From Carposina sasakii (Eukaryota > Arthropoda > Insecta > Lepidoptera > Carposinidae), in NCBI GenBank assembly GCA_014607495.2, contig CP053157.1, positions 6,634,001 through 6,698,000 of the forward strand: a DNA stretch of 64,000 nucleotides, read 5' to 3'. Made by a program: the position numbers and the translations under genes. The first letter of the stretch is position 1, and every line of letters starts with the position of its first letter. The notes below the pieces were generated by a model that worked only from the letters and a program-made list of their open reading frames with translations, searched no databases and was not told the origin of the DNA. Of this stretch, positions 24,801 through 34,178 are shown in pieces.

Positions 24801-27800
24801 CCCACAATGTACAGCGCTATACGCGCCGATTGTATCACAGCATTCGCGGCGATTGCGAATCCTCGTACGTGCTGCTCATAACTGCAGTTATTATGCATTA
24901 CATTGCTGTCTCAGAATCATATGATTCAACTTATGCTTCTACGAGTACATTACCTACATACAAGTATGTTAAATACACCTTTAAAATATCAGTTTTTCAT
25001 ATTTTAAATTTCAAAATTAAAGTCTGTATTCGGCATTTAATTTTCCTTTTTTTGCCTTCCCATATACCATGACTCACATATTACTATATCTTCTAGCTAG
25101 AAGATCAAGATTTGAATTAATTAATTATGTGTTCTCAGGCAATGACCCAAGAACGTAGACGCTACGGCTTCGTGCTGGAACGACAATGCTCCCTGGCGAA
25201 ACACTGGCTCGCTTACCACACTGCTGGAGCAGCAGCATATAACACCGGACTGGATGAGTGGCTCGAAGTGTCCAGGACCAGGGAGTATCTTCCTCCTAAT
25301 GTTGAAGCTATGTTCGTGAGCAGAATGAGGGTTAGTTAGTTTGATAAGTGCCTCACTTATATAATTGTACGTAAAAGAGAAAGTAATGAGCATCTTTAAA
25401 GAGGCAGCTGCTGATAAATTGTAATAAGTATGATATAATTTTAGAAGCTACAAAGATCACAAACACTAATCGTAGATTCAATTATGTTATTTTTATTGTT
25501 ATAAACTAAGTTAAGATATTAGATATTCAATTGCAAAGATAAGATGAAACTTAAATTAAAATATCTTGGAAACTGGAGCGTACCAATAAAGATGAGACTG
25601 TCATACAAGTAAAAATTGAAGTAAAGTTTCAGGACAAACAAATATGAGATAAAGTCTTAACGTATTAAGTAGGTACTTAGCTAACTTTTAGACTATAATA
25701 TAAATAAAAATAGTTTTCTATATAGGATGAATCTTTCCGTACATATCGCAAGAGGTGACTATGGAACTCGGGCATTCTCTGAGTCGATAAACTAGCAACA
25801 TGTCACTATCATTTACATCTATTCTCTTCTCGCTGTGATAAACGGGGCTGTGAGATTTCCTTTATGATCCTGCAGTTATGGCTACCCCATTCTGGGAACT
25901 TGTAGGTATGTATGTCAAAAGGAATTACAATTTACGCTGTAGTTTTGCTTAAAATAAAATGCTTTCATAATAATTGTAGCATCCATAACAACTTTTACAC
26001 CCAGTTATTCCATTTAAAAATCCAACTCAACTAACGTAAAGTAATTTTATAGCCTCGTATACTCTGTGCCCGTCCTTTTATGTGTCGTTTACATAAATAT
26101 CGCTTTTTTATAACAGAATGGTTTTTATTGTGTTAAATTTTAATGTGCATCATATATTTCGCTAAAGTTTTTGGAGGTGTTTTTTCTCATATATCTACGT
26201 ATACATACTCGTATATGTTCACGGCTGGGTTTCTAAAATTGAGTAGCTAGAATTGCAGGATCATGAATGAGATTTAACATAGCGGGGCTAGCTAGGTATG
26301 AGTAAAGGTTTAGAAACAGGTTGCTAGCTAATTGCCTGAGAGAACGCCACTAAGTTCATTTCTTAGTCGACTCTTATGTTTCCTAGTGATGTCCCGGACA
26401 GAACAGGATTTCCCAAAGTTATCAGTAAATCGAAAATCGTCTCAAATATTTATAAAAATTATTACGAATGTAAAACAACTTACTTAAGTTTAGTTTTCAT
26501 GACAATATTTTAATTTATAATAACGTTGCTAATATGTAATTTAGAAAAGAGATGGTAAATTTCGTCATCCGAGTAATTGACCCGGTAGCTTAGTGGTTAG
26601 AGCGGCTGGCACGGTTGGCAGTGGTCGTGGGTTTCGATTCCCAATCGGGTGAAGAAATTTTTCCATTTTCTTTATTAATAATTTTATAATATTTTAATTT
26701 ACTAAAATGTTTTATCTTTCAGCAAGTCTCATTCTGGGCCGACGAAGAAGTATACGCAAGTCCCCGTGTAGGAGATGACGATGATCGAGCTTCAGTTGGA
26801 TCAGCTTTGAGGAAGACCAGATCTGTTGACGCTTCTTGTCTGGACGTCAGATCTATTGCAGAACTGGGATCTCCTACCCAAGTGCTATCTCGAGCCAAAT
26901 CTGACTTCAATCTACAAGCTCTTCACGGCGATCAAGGTTAGTCGACTCTGATGATCGACTCATCAAAGATGTCTGCTCTAATTTTTTTTCTGAATAAATT
27001 CATCAGTGTCATATCGGACATACCTAATATGATCTATATATTTTTAACATTAAATTATTTTGTCATTTATTCATCGCTCCTTATTGTTGAAGTGATTGTA
27101 ATCATGTACCTAAAGTTATATAGTATATCTATACATATATAAGATTTAACAGTTGATAATATTCCCTATAACCCTACCTTTACCGTCCATTGAACAGTAG
27201 ACTCAAAAACCTAATATGTATATTTTACTTACTGTTTCGTCTGACTTATATCAACTTATATCAACGAAATTTTCAGAAAACGATTCCCAACGCGCTACCA
27301 GGCCATCATCACTTGCTGCACCAAATAATACCCCCCGGGATCCTCCATTAGCCAAAGCATTATATGCTTACGCTGCAGCTGGGGAGAATCAACTGAGCTT
27401 TCAACAAGGAGATGTTTTAGCTTTGCTCGGAGAAAGGACTAAAGGATGGCAGTATGGAGAAAATTTACGCACTCATGGCGCTGGATGGTTCCCACTTGCT
27501 TACACTGAACCCATAGCTAGTGAAGATCCTGGGTAAGATATTTTAATATTTTCTTTATCTTAGTTACCATTGGCACCAAAAATGCTTCTTTTACTCGTGA
27601 GAAAGATAATCATAATATATTTTTCTGATATGATGATGATGATCTCCGACCGTATTTCGGCCAAGGCGACCTATCTCTACGGAGATTGGCCAGGTACGCA
27701 GGAGATATTATAGTGCACAAGTGTGTGCGCCAACACAGATGAACTCTCTATTCCGGTACTCTCATAGTCCGATGGGACGGAAAGCCGACACGACCGGAGA

Positions 27801-30800
27801 GAGATCAGGCGCAGGACCAACGGTTTTACAACATTAAAATATGTACATGAAATAAATTCATTGGTATAGGCCCGTGACTGGGATCGAACTTACGCCTCCC
27901 TCTTGGAAGGTGCACGTCTTAACCACTGGGCTATCACCGCTTTTACTTTCCATGTAAAGTAAATCTTAGCTAAAAACCCTGTATTATTTTAGCGATAATT
28001 CCCCCGCCCGCTGGAGCTCTGCGCCGACGCCGTCCGACCCGCCCCCGGCCCCTCTCTCACACGCGCAGAATCAGAATCATTTGCAACTGCTTCCCAGGAT
28101 GTTCGGAGATACTATGACAGCTCATCATGTGAATAAGGTACCTATGTTTACAAGGCTTTAATTCAAAATTCTAGGTCAGTTGGGCGACCCGTGAAATTAT
28201 ACATTCGTATTTTTACAAATTTGATAGTAACCTAAATGTTGTTGTTGCAGGCTCGTCTCGGTAATGGATCCCCGGGACTTCCTCCGACGCTTCCAGCGCC
28301 CTCTCCCTCCGCCCTCAGTACTTCTGCCAGTGCTACATTCCACGCTCCTCCGGCTATCACTAACATCAAGAGTTCCACTTCAGCAGCCAGCTTCACTACC
28401 CACGCTGTTATAGAAACCAGGAGCTTTGGCCCACAGACCCTGCCAATGCGATCTCAGGTAATACATTTATTATACGTTATACTCCTAACGATTACCTATG
28501 TACCTATTTTGTTTCCATTTCAATACATTATTTGCAAATCTATAAACATTTTATTGTGTCGAAAACAATACGCATATTATTATGGTTATGAAATAAATAA
28601 TTATCAAATCACATTATATTATTAAATTGAATTCGGAAAATGATGTTATATGTATTTTATTATCTCAAAACCCTAATTCTTATTAATCATTTTTTGTTTC
28701 ATTCCAGGTTGCCCAAAATAAAGCAGGTCCAGCGAAGACAGTGGTATCAGCTGTAGGAGCTGCAGGAAATGTTTCACTGCACAGCTCCAATGACTCTGGT
28801 TTCTCTAACGAGCCACCACCTCAACCCGATGTTGACTATAGCGATGAAGAAGCACAGCGTTTGAGGGTCCCTATAAGGTACGTTGAATACGTTGAAACAC
28901 TATGTGTAGAGCTTTTTTGCCTTATTTTTGTGTTGCTTTCGTTTCGTAGTAGAGCTAGATAATTTATGTTTCTTTCTTTTTATTTGTCTCTATAGTAAAT
29001 CAGCCCAACAGACCAACGAACACAAAGCATACTTGCTCAAAACGCAAAGTTTGAAGAAACCTCAGAGGCAACAAAACTCCAATGGATATTTAACTGATGA
29101 TCAACAATTAATGCTTAGGAATATGTTGGACATGGATAAGGACTCTCAAAAAGTAAAGCGTACAAAATCTTTTTGGAAATTCGGTCGTACTACATCCGAG
29201 GAAATCATGGAAGGAATGGCTTTATGGGAACATCGCGATATTGTGGACACTGTTCCAAGACATAAGAATAATCTTTTCCTTAAAATTAAGAAGGATCTTC
29301 GACCGGCACCTGATATACCTGAAGTTAAAAAACAAGCTAATCCAGAAAAAGTCCAAATACCAACAAATGATACACATAATAATGTGCAAACACGTCCACA
29401 CGAAACCATTGACAGAAAAGACGTAAAAGTTACCAACGGCATTCGTCAAGCTAGAAGTTTGGGCTCCATACAAAATGAAGAACGTAGAGACAAGGAGAGA
29501 AAAGACATCGAGAGTTATCAACAGCAGCAAGTAGTGCATAAGAAGAGTATGTCAGAAAAGTCAATTGTTGAGGAAAAGGTAGAAGATTTTACACCTCGTA
29601 ATGAGTCTAGACATTCTGATCTAACGAACTCGAGTACTATAAAAACAAACTTTGAAAATAGTTTCTATAATGATGAAAATGGTCAAGGTTTTGTTATGAA
29701 AACTGTTAAGAGGCGAGAAATTCTTCAAAGATATGACAATGATAGTGGGTCAGAGGTTAATTCTATAGCTTCTAGTACTGATCCCTACGACTGCATCATC
29801 GTTGATGATCATATGACTTCCAAAAAAAAGCAGCAAGAAGTAAACAAACGTCGACAAACACAAATGCTAGATGAGGAAGTAAAAAATCGAAAAGAAAATG
29901 ATTATATGCCTGAGTTCGAAGAAATTGAAATTAATCCTATAAAGCCACACGTGCGAGCTACTTTAGCATCTGAAAAATCTAAAAAGGTACCACATGAAGG
30001 CAGTCCAACTAAACCAATGGAATTTAAGACGTTTAAAGATAACTCCAAAGAAATCCATAATTTCTCAGCGTCATCTGAAACACTAAAGTACAAAGATAAT
30101 GAGCGGCATACTGATCGATATGGAATTCCTTCTGAAAGAAATAATAATGATAATAGTCGCAACGAAGATTCCTATAACGGGCATGATGAAGGAACGCTTA
30201 AATACAAGAAACGGTCAAGCAAAGAAGAGAAGAATCGTCAGCATAATAATTTAGAAAATACTAATGGTCACAGAAAAGAATATCCACAGGTTGAATCTAG
30301 ATCGCAAAAGAAAGATGTCAGACCATACGAAAATAGAGAACCTCGGATCGACTACTCACTAGACCGGCGTAATATAAGAAAGGAATATACAGATTCAAAA
30401 ACTCGTCGAGACTCGAGGACTAAGTCACGAGCGAACAGAAGCTATGATGATAGCTCATTACAGTTTAAACGCAAAGAGGAGAGGTACTACGATGCTAATA
30501 TATCGTACTTTAGTGACCAAGAACGTAGAGTGTCACGATATGATTACGAGACGGATTCTAAAAAAGCTGAGAAAACAAAGATTCGTCAAGAAGAAGCGAG
30601 GCTCGAATCTAGGCGTTATGTCGATCGCCGCAGTGAGATACCGTACAGTGAGTCGGATGACCAGAAATTCAATGAAGCCTTGAAGCAACAAAGACCGCAA
30701 CTTTTACCCAGAACCAAACTTCTGAAAAGATCAGCGGACGGTATTGAATTACCGGAGGAAGGGCACACTTTCGGGCCGTGGTATGATTTGTGGGGCCGAG

Positions 30801-30820
30801 AAACAGCTGTCTACAAATAA
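15792..30820 (+). CDS. IRSp53: IRSp53/BAIAP2-like I-BAR and SH3 adaptor, 5' end missing
   Basis: Thirteen exons join in frame into 1,171 residues ending at a TAA. Family knowledge: IRSp53 proteins bend and bind acidic membranes through the I-BAR (IMD) domain and recruit actin regulators through SH3, acting under Rac/Cdc42 at filopodia and lamellipodia. Seen here: residues 1-233 form the I-BAR domain, with opening NILDKFNPGARQM, a basic patch KKQRKKK at 126-132 and ERRRYGFVLERQC near its end. Residues 331-384 form an SH3 domain (ALYAYAAAGENQLSF to GWFPLAYTEPI). A Pro/Ser-rich linker follows, and residues 564-1171 are a charged, probably disordered tail. Vertebrate relatives are about 510-550 residues, so this one is more than twice as long, mainly because of the tail. 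The start-codon exon is missing. Family assignment is strong; the function of the tail is unknown. Confidence 0.93.
16441..16630 (+). repeat. Dispersed repeat family R4 copy in intron
   Basis: It has a CACCCCTTGTCTGCCGATTA block, then GGCGATTAAGTGTTCCCAGG, GGTGGGCAGCAGCG and finally a GAGGAAAACCTACGTAC tail. The second copy, at 34957, ends with the 3' part of an RTE reading frame, so R4 probably borrows an RTE tail for mobilisation. Confidence 0.65.
16920..17250. other. Unidentified intronic stretch open on both strands
   Basis: A frame of about 104 codons on the minus strand (16933-17247) overlaps shorter frames on both strands. AACTGCCTAC and GTAGGCAGTT form an inverted pair at 16926-16982. 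No domain is recognised; a fragment of an old mobile element is likely. Confidence 0.3.
18194..18415 (+). repeat. Dispersed repeat family R2, internally deleted copy
   Basis: It runs from ATACATATAATCACGCCTTT through GGCAGAGCACCAAGGGCCGA to TTGTACAGTATGCC. It lacks the block CAGGTGGTCAGCCCATCGCC that the copies at 42350 and 48511 carry. Confidence 0.7.
18646..18975 (+). repeat. Dispersed repeat family R1, near full length, in intron
   Basis: It lies about 150 bp upstream of the 19129 exon and is nearly collinear with the copy at 1991-2312, including GTCTGTTTGTCTGTGCGTTT and GGACGGAGTCGCGGGCGGCC. Confidence 0.75.
19129..19221 (+). CDS. IRSp53: IRSp53-like exon: I-BAR domain
   Basis: Acceptor CTTAACAG, donor GTAAGA, phase 1 to 1. 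It encodes an Ala run, then SRLYVDAVGKLGRQAQQGTW, matching the conserved (Y)xDAxxKxG segment of IMD domains. Confidence 0.92.
   Translation, partial: AQQQHHACMWTQSENWADKPSKEHGEVAQI
19531..19755. mobile_element. Foldback MITE with TTA duplication (PIF/Harbinger-like) in intron
   Basis: The ends AGGCTCGAACACACCGGATG and its inverted copy (CATCCGGTGTGCTCGAGCCT with small changes) extend into roughly 85-bp arms, sharing CGTGCACG, AAGCGTAGACG and CTCTGAGTT. TTA flanks both sides (19528-19530 and 19756-19758). A 3-bp TTA duplication suggests PIF/Harbinger. Transcribed in the intron, it would fold into a long hairpin. Confidence 0.75.
20429..20490 (+). CDS. IRSp53: IRSp53-like exon: I-BAR domain
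   Basis: A short 62-bp exon (acceptor TTTTCAG, donor GTAAGT) running from phase 1 to phase 0. It encodes TALMKVVEVYREIQDQQMNI, a helical I-BAR segment. Confidence 0.9.
20558..20934 (+). mobile_element. Family D element with TA target site, in intron
   Basis: It starts CAGGATGTTTTTTCGTCG, and its other end, inverted, reads CAGGATGATTTTTGGTCG; TA lies on both sides. This suggests a non-autonomous Tc1/mariner-type element. Relatives are at 35287-35656, 50971-51242 (partial) and, reversed, 54014-54376. Confidence 0.7.
21420..21491 (+). CDS. IRSp53: IRSp53-like exon: I-BAR domain
   Basis: 72 bp, phase 0 to 0, acceptor ATTTTTCAG and donor GTCAGT. It encodes LKAFYVDLLVPLETNLEKDT. A palindromic MITE begins about 40 bp after its donor. 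Confidence 0.9.
21531..21798. mobile_element. Palindromic MITE (family C) just downstream of an exon
   Basis: Arms of about 118 bp are near-perfect inverted copies, from ACAGGGTGTAACAAAAAGGG inward to AATAAACATGT, around a loop of about 28 bp. TA-type flanks are present. It begins about 40 bp after the donor of the 21420-21491 exon. Related copies are at 33091-33272 and 46209-46430. Confidence 0.8.
21990..22110 (+). repeat. Family R2-related repeat
   Basis: It opens ACATACATAAAATCACGCCT and continues CCGGAGGGGTAGGCAGAGAT, then CACACCTTTCGTTTCGTCTA. It is a sister subfamily to the copies at 42350 and 48511. Further partial copies are at 12991 (reverse) and 51793. Confidence 0.6.
22800..22937 (+). 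CDS. IRSp53: IRSp53-like exon: I-BAR basic region
   Basis: 138 bp, phase 0 to 0, acceptor TTCCACCAG and donor GTATTA. It encodes a Lys/Arg-rich helix with IKKQRKKKTNATK. In the family, clustered basic residues on the I-BAR surface bind phosphoinositides. Confidence 0.92.
23030..23125. repeat. Dispersed repeat family R5 fragment
   Basis: The blocks CCATCCGGTTCGATCTTGAG and CTTCGCGCTGTAATTC match 39740-39850 in order and spacing. It may be a fragment of an RTE-type 3' region. Confidence 0.45.
23601..23785 (+). mobile_element. tRNA-like SINE (family S2), copy 1
   Basis: A leader GATGGTCAAATTCGTCATCC is followed by a tRNA-like unit (23679-23752) with A box TAGTTCAGTTGGTTAGAGCG and B box GAGTTCAACTC, closing on CTCGGGTGA and a T-run. 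The acceptor-stem halves CCCGG and CTCGGG pair, but the anticodon arm is degenerate, so this is not a working tRNA gene. Confidence 0.7.
23833..24100 (+). mobile_element. tRNA-like SINE (family S2), copy 2, longer head
   Basis: It is about 95% like copy 1 over the shared part and lies only about 50 bp downstream of it. It also carries the upstream head GGATATGGTTGATCGTTTCA, which the reverse copy at 37965 shares. B box: GAGTTCAAGTC. Confidence 0.7.
24316..24381 (+). CDS. IRSp53: IRSp53-like exon: I-BAR domain
   Basis: 66 bp, phase 0 to 0, acceptor GTTTCCAG and donor GTAAGT. It encodes NMQILEEEKTKLDAFCEQSL, a charged helix continuing the I-BAR coiled coil. Confidence 0.88.
24540..24612. repeat. 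Inverted repeat in intron
   Basis: TTAATTTAAAAGTTATG and its reverse complement CATAACTTTTAAATTAA flank a loop with two ACTACTACCAT direct repeats. It is probably a degenerate foldback element. Confidence 0.6.
25139..25330 (+). CDS. IRSp53: IRSp53-like exon: end of I-BAR domain
   Basis: 192 bp, phase 0 to 0, acceptor GTTCTCAG and donor GTTAGT. It encodes AMTQERRRYGFVLERQCSLA; the EERRRFxFLVEKQC-type segment is among the most conserved parts of the family. Confidence 0.93.
25741..25900 (+). repeat. Family R3 copy in intron
   Basis: The GAGTCGATAAACTAGCAACA block is followed by TTTATGATCCTGCAGTTATG and GGCTACCCCATTCTGGGA. It has the same orientation as the copy at 60755. Confidence 0.55.
26220..26380 (-). 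repeat. Family R3 copy in intron, reversed
   Basis: AATTGCAGGATCATGAATGA is followed by AACATAGCGGGGCTAGCTAG and ACAGGTTGCTAGCTAATTGC, the mirror of the copy about 350 bp upstream. The two copies could pair in the transcript. Confidence 0.5.
26519..26700 (+). mobile_element. tRNA-like SINE (family S2), copy 3, next to an exon
   Basis: The tRNA-like unit begins GACCCGGTAGCTTAGTGGTT, with B box GGTTTCGATTCCC and a closing ATCGGGTGA. Its tail runs to about 26691, only about 30 bp before the acceptor of the 26723 exon. It belongs to a different subfamily from copies 1 and 2 and is closer to copy 4. Confidence 0.7.
26723..26936 (+). CDS. IRSp53: IRSp53-like exon: linker between I-BAR and SH3
   Basis: 214 bp, phase 0 to 1, acceptor ATCTTTCAG and donor GTTAGT. 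It encodes an acidic DEEVYASP stretch and Ser-rich RKTRSVDA and SRAKSDF motifs, which could be phosphorylated. A tRNA-like SINE ends only a few tens of bases before the acceptor. Confidence 0.88.
27277..27532 (+). CDS. IRSp53: IRSp53-like exon: SH3 domain
   Basis: 256 bp, phase 1 to 2, acceptor AATTTTCAG and donor GTAAGA. It holds the whole SH3 domain: ALYAY, the GENQLSFQQGD loop, GW and WFPLAY motifs are present, so the ligand-binding aromatic residues look intact. Confidence 0.94.
27630..27941 (-). mobile_element. tRNA-derived SINE with GATGAT tail, in intron
   Basis: Read on the minus strand it begins GCGGTGATAGCCCAGTGGTT (A-box-like), carries the B box GTTCGATCCCAG, and ends in a short GATGATGATGA-type tail (27626-27640 on plus). 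Such tails are typical of SINEs moved by RTE-clade LINEs, and an RTE with an ATG-repeat tail lies at 40409. Confidence 0.75.
27993..28137 (+). CDS. IRSp53: IRSp53-like exon: Pro-rich linker
   Basis: 145 bp, phase 2 to 0, acceptor TTATTTTAG and donor GTACCT. It encodes a low-complexity SAPTPSDPPPAP segment followed by LQLLPRMFGDTM. Its GC content is higher than that of neighbouring exons. Confidence 0.82.
28251..28457 (+). CDS. IRSp53: IRSp53-like exon: Ser/Pro/Ala-rich linker
   Basis: 207 bp, phase 0 to 0, acceptor GTTGTTGCAG and donor GTAATA. It encodes GSPGLPPTLPAPSPSALSTS and onwards. Being symmetric, it could be skipped without breaking the frame. Confidence 0.85.
28708..28877 (+). CDS. 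IRSp53: IRSp53-like exon: linker with acidic motif
   Basis: 170 bp, phase 0 to 2, acceptor TCATTCCAG and donor GTACGT. It encodes NDSGFSNEPPPQPDVDYSDE, a Pro-rich to acidic segment. Joining at AG|T gives Ser at the border with the last exon. Confidence 0.86.
28996..30820 (+). CDS. IRSp53: IRSp53-like terminal exon: long charged tail
   Basis: 1,825 bp with no stop until TAA at 30818-30820; acceptor CTCTATAG. It encodes 607 residues very rich in K, E, R, D, N and S, with few hydrophobic residues, so it is probably disordered. Two less charged islands stand out: SNGYLTDDQQLMLRNMLDMD and TKSFWKFGRTTSEEIMEGMA near its start, and HTFGPWYDLWGRETAVYK at the extreme end. These may be short binding motifs. 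No known domain is recognised. Confidence 0.9.
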
Positions 30821-31821
30821 AGGGGACGGAGGTTTGTTGTTTATTTACAAGTTCAAGCACCTACAAAATGTAGTAAAAGAGACCATGTATTTTAGAGATA
30901 ACATTTTAGTCATAACAGTTTTAATGTTAATCGTTGTATCTAAATGTCGATAATATTTTGCAAATATTTATTGATTTGTTACTTATTTAATATAAGACTA
31001 ATAAAATATACTTATTGTACTTGTGGAAAGATATTAAAATTGATATTTGGACAAAATATAAATATATGTTCTAGGGACATAGTTGATTAATTAACAAAAA
31101 CTTTTACTTATGTATGTTATATTGTATAATTTAATGATAAATATTATATCAAACAAGGACCAAACTTACTTATTTTATGATATTATATTGCTCTATGACA
31201 TCGATAGAAAGTAATTTGCAAACTTTAAATAATTTTTGTACTGTTACAAAACGTAATTTAAATATAATTTTCCAGGTATAGAACAACGTAGGTATTATAA
31301 ATTAACCATAGAAAAACGGTTGTAGCAAATTGTTCATGAATGTTACCATTATCGTAAAATTTTGTCAATTCACAGGGCACAACAATTCGCAACGGTGAAA
31401 TTAAGGAAAGCCCTTACAAATGATCGATCGTCGCCCGCCATCGAATAATCTTTTATACAATTATTTTGTTATGTAATATAAATGTAAATTAGAAACATCA
31501 TGTATTTTGTACAGTTAAATATTCATAGTCTAACAAAGATTATTATATCACAATTTTTACAATAATCATAACTGTTGTTTTATTAATATGAATCATCTTA
31601 ATTTTAATAAGGACAGCTAGGTAAATAATTACAGAATCTCTGACATCTAACACTGTTTACGAGTATGACACGACTGAGACTTGTTAGAGCTATTTTTTGC
31701 CAAAATTGAAGAATTAAATAGAAGTCGAATGAGTACCTATATTTAGCAACAGCATCTTTCAAGTTTTAGCAGCCCGTTGTATTGTAGGAATTTTTGTTTA
31801 ATACCTTTAATAACCTAATCA
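30821..31821 (+). other. 3' UTR and downstream AT-rich DNA
   Basis: It is very AT-rich with no reading frame. The first 180-200 bp are probably 3' UTR; beyond that nothing was identified. Confidence 0.5.
31000..31005 (+). promoter_or_regulatory. Candidate poly(A) signal of the IRSp53-like gene
   Basis: AATAAA lies 180 bp after the stop codon, followed by T-rich DNA. It is the nearest canonical signal. Confidence 0.5.
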
Positions 31822-31982
31822 TATAGACGCCATAGGTCCTGGGTTCGAATCCCGGTAGGTGCAAACATTGATATGATGAATATCAATGTTTGTTTCCGAG
31901 TCATGGATGTTTCTATACTTATCTATAAGAGACTAGGTTAATGTGTTGTGTAGTGTGTGGATATTTATTTATTTATTTATAT
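31822..31982 (+). mobile_element. tRNA-derived SINE (family S1), 5'-truncated
   Basis: CTGGGTTCGAATCCCGGTAG (B box) is followed by a GTGCAAACATTGATATGATG body, TTTCCGAGTCATGGATGTTT and an ATTT-repeat tail. The A-box half is missing. A fuller reverse copy is at 47270-47492. Confidence 0.75.
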
Positions 31983-33090
31983 TGAAGCTTGAAAGAATAA
32001 AGTATAATCCTCGTATAACCTAGAATGAATATCAAAAGATCAGGCAGCTTAATAAAACGGTAATACCCCATAATGCGCCATAAGTCCAGTAGCATTAAGA
32101 AAAACAAATAGTTACCCTAACCTAAAGGAATGCGAATGACGTGCGTAGAATAGAAGAAAAATCTGCGTCAATTGGACTCCGGCGACAATGGCGGATGATT
32201 TATTGCATTTCCGGTGCGGAACCCGACCGGATGTGACGTCGACTGTCTCCGAGGAAATATTTCCAGAATCTTCAGACATATTCCCGACGATGTCTCACAG
32301 GTTTCCGAGTGTTTGGTCAACGATATCAAAAGGTGAATAAGAAGTAAGTAGATACATAATGTTTTTTCTTATTCGGCAAGTAAATACCTACCATACAATG
32401 CTTTATAAACCAAACTTATTTTTAAAGAGGGTCGTAAAGTCTAGTAACAAATCTTTAGGAATTAACTGAAGTTTTTTAAAAACTTTAAGATTTATTATAC
32501 GTAGATTTCTATATTCTCTTTCTCTTATATTCTCTATTTACGAGTATTATATCTGATCCTTATTTAATATATGTACTCGGGTACTAGAAAAACGATTGTG
32601 TATTGAAATGAACGTATAAATAATAACGGACAGAGTGTTGTCACTACACGGAGTGAAGCATTCATATTAAGCTCCGAAACGTAGTAGGGATGTGTATGAT
32701 ATGGTATGGTATAACGGGCTTGTTTCCGCAACTCGACGACTGTGCGCGTAAGTATTTTGCGTAAGGTAGGGATGTGTATTGACGCGTTATCCACCCACAC
32801 ATACAAACCATAGTAAACTCGGCGCCTACTAGATAATCCGCACACATACACAACGCGCCGCCATTACGGTGCTTCAACCTGTACAGTGACAGCATTACGT
32901 CCGTTGTTACCTTCTTCCTATATTTCATCAGTGAAATATGTCACAAGCACCATCTATCGTTTATAAATATCGGTGGACAGAGGTCATAACGCTCTGTCCT
33001 TCAGTTGTGGATATTTTTTACGAAATCTCGAGAGAAAAGATTTTTCATAAGGCAGTTCACACAGTTTTGGATATGTGGGCATTCGTCAAG
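31983..33090. other. Non-coding DNA with a CpG-richer block
   Basis: Positions 32160-32340 are richer in CpG and contain TGACGTCG, a CRE-like site, which could be regulatory. TAGGGATGTGTAT occurs twice (about 32685 and 32768). No exon is supportable. Confidence 0.3.
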
Positions 33091-33272
33091 TATACAGGGT
33101 GTAACAAAAAGGGTATGTTAAGCGAAAAGCTATGTAAATAGCCCACTATAGAGAACCTATCCACAAAATTTGAGATCCGAAATCACATGTTTATTTTTCC
33201 CGATAGTATGGAACAATTTTTAAATATCTCAGGAATTTTTGCTTAACATACCCTTTCTGTTACACCCTGAAT
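33091..33272. mobile_element. Palindromic MITE (family C), shortened
   Basis: TACAGGGTGTAACAAAAAGG on the left matches inverted CCCTTTCTGTTACACCCTGA on the right. The inner part of the right arm seen in the 21531 copy is deleted. Confidence 0.7.
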
Positions 33273-33989
33273 AGTGGAAACATTTAGATAAGTATTTTAG
33301 GGGTTAGATTTTCTAACCATTAATTTTCATAAAAAGAAGATTTTCAGCAACATTAATTTGAAAAATTCACATTATTCTTGAATCTAGATTGGTAAATACA
33401 ACGCGTGCTTTTCGGGAACATACATTTCTTATTTTCTTTCATCGCATTTAGAATGGATAAATATAGAAGAGTATGTTAACAATAATATAATATAAAGGTT
33501 AATAATATAAACGTCTGTCCGATTTTCTTCTTTAAATGTAGAAGTCAAAACGCTTACATATCTGAATAAGCAAAGCTTAGCCCCTTTTGAAAGGCAAAAG
33601 GTCTAGCGGTCCTATTATACTACGACGCTGACAGGAAGCCTCGTCTACTGAGTCCTTGACAAAGGAATCGCAAAAACAGCTTTTACCTGTAAAAAATGGT
33701 ACTTAGACAGGTGATGCGATAGAGGTAAGTACTTTTTCGTTCAAACGAACTGAAATTGAGTGAGACATACGAGTACCTAATAGGAATAATATGAGGTTAT
33801 CATACAAATTTAGGCTACTAAATATTTACTTTGCACGCTTTTTTTTCCCTTTTAGATACTTACTTATTATTATTTAGGTACGAGTCATTGTCATTTAATT
33901 TAAACCTAAAAAAAGTGTAAAAATATGGTCATGTACCTAAAATATTTTTATACATTCACTCGAAAACATATTCACATTTGTAGTAAGTT

Positions 33990-34178
33990 ACTAGTGGACG
34001 CCCGCGACTCCGTCCGCGTAGACTGGAATAAAAACATTTTCCCGGGATAAAAAGTAGCCTATATGTTAAGTGGGACCTATCAAAATATATTCCTGAAAAC
34101 TGCATTGAAATCGATCGAGCCGTTTCTGAGATTAGCGTGCACAAACATCGATTTCGTTACAATTTTATTATATGTAAA
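33990..34178 (-). repeat. Family R1 copy, truncated
   Basis: It starts CTAGTGGACGCCCGCGACTC and runs to ATTAGCGTGCACAAAC, then loses similarity. The orientation is opposite to the copies at 1991 and 18646. Confidence 0.7.

Noticed and set aside
28796..28815. DSGxxS phosphodegron in NDSGFSNEP
   Set aside because: The second Ser is one position too early for the beta-TrCP consensus.
27216..28962. Several separate small genes on plus strand
   Set aside because: The frames are simply exons of the IRSp53-like gene read into their introns; phases and splice sites join them.
29146..30860. Frames on the minus strand within the last IRSp53 exon
   Set aside because: They are shadows of the long coding exon; codon pattern and context favour the plus strand.
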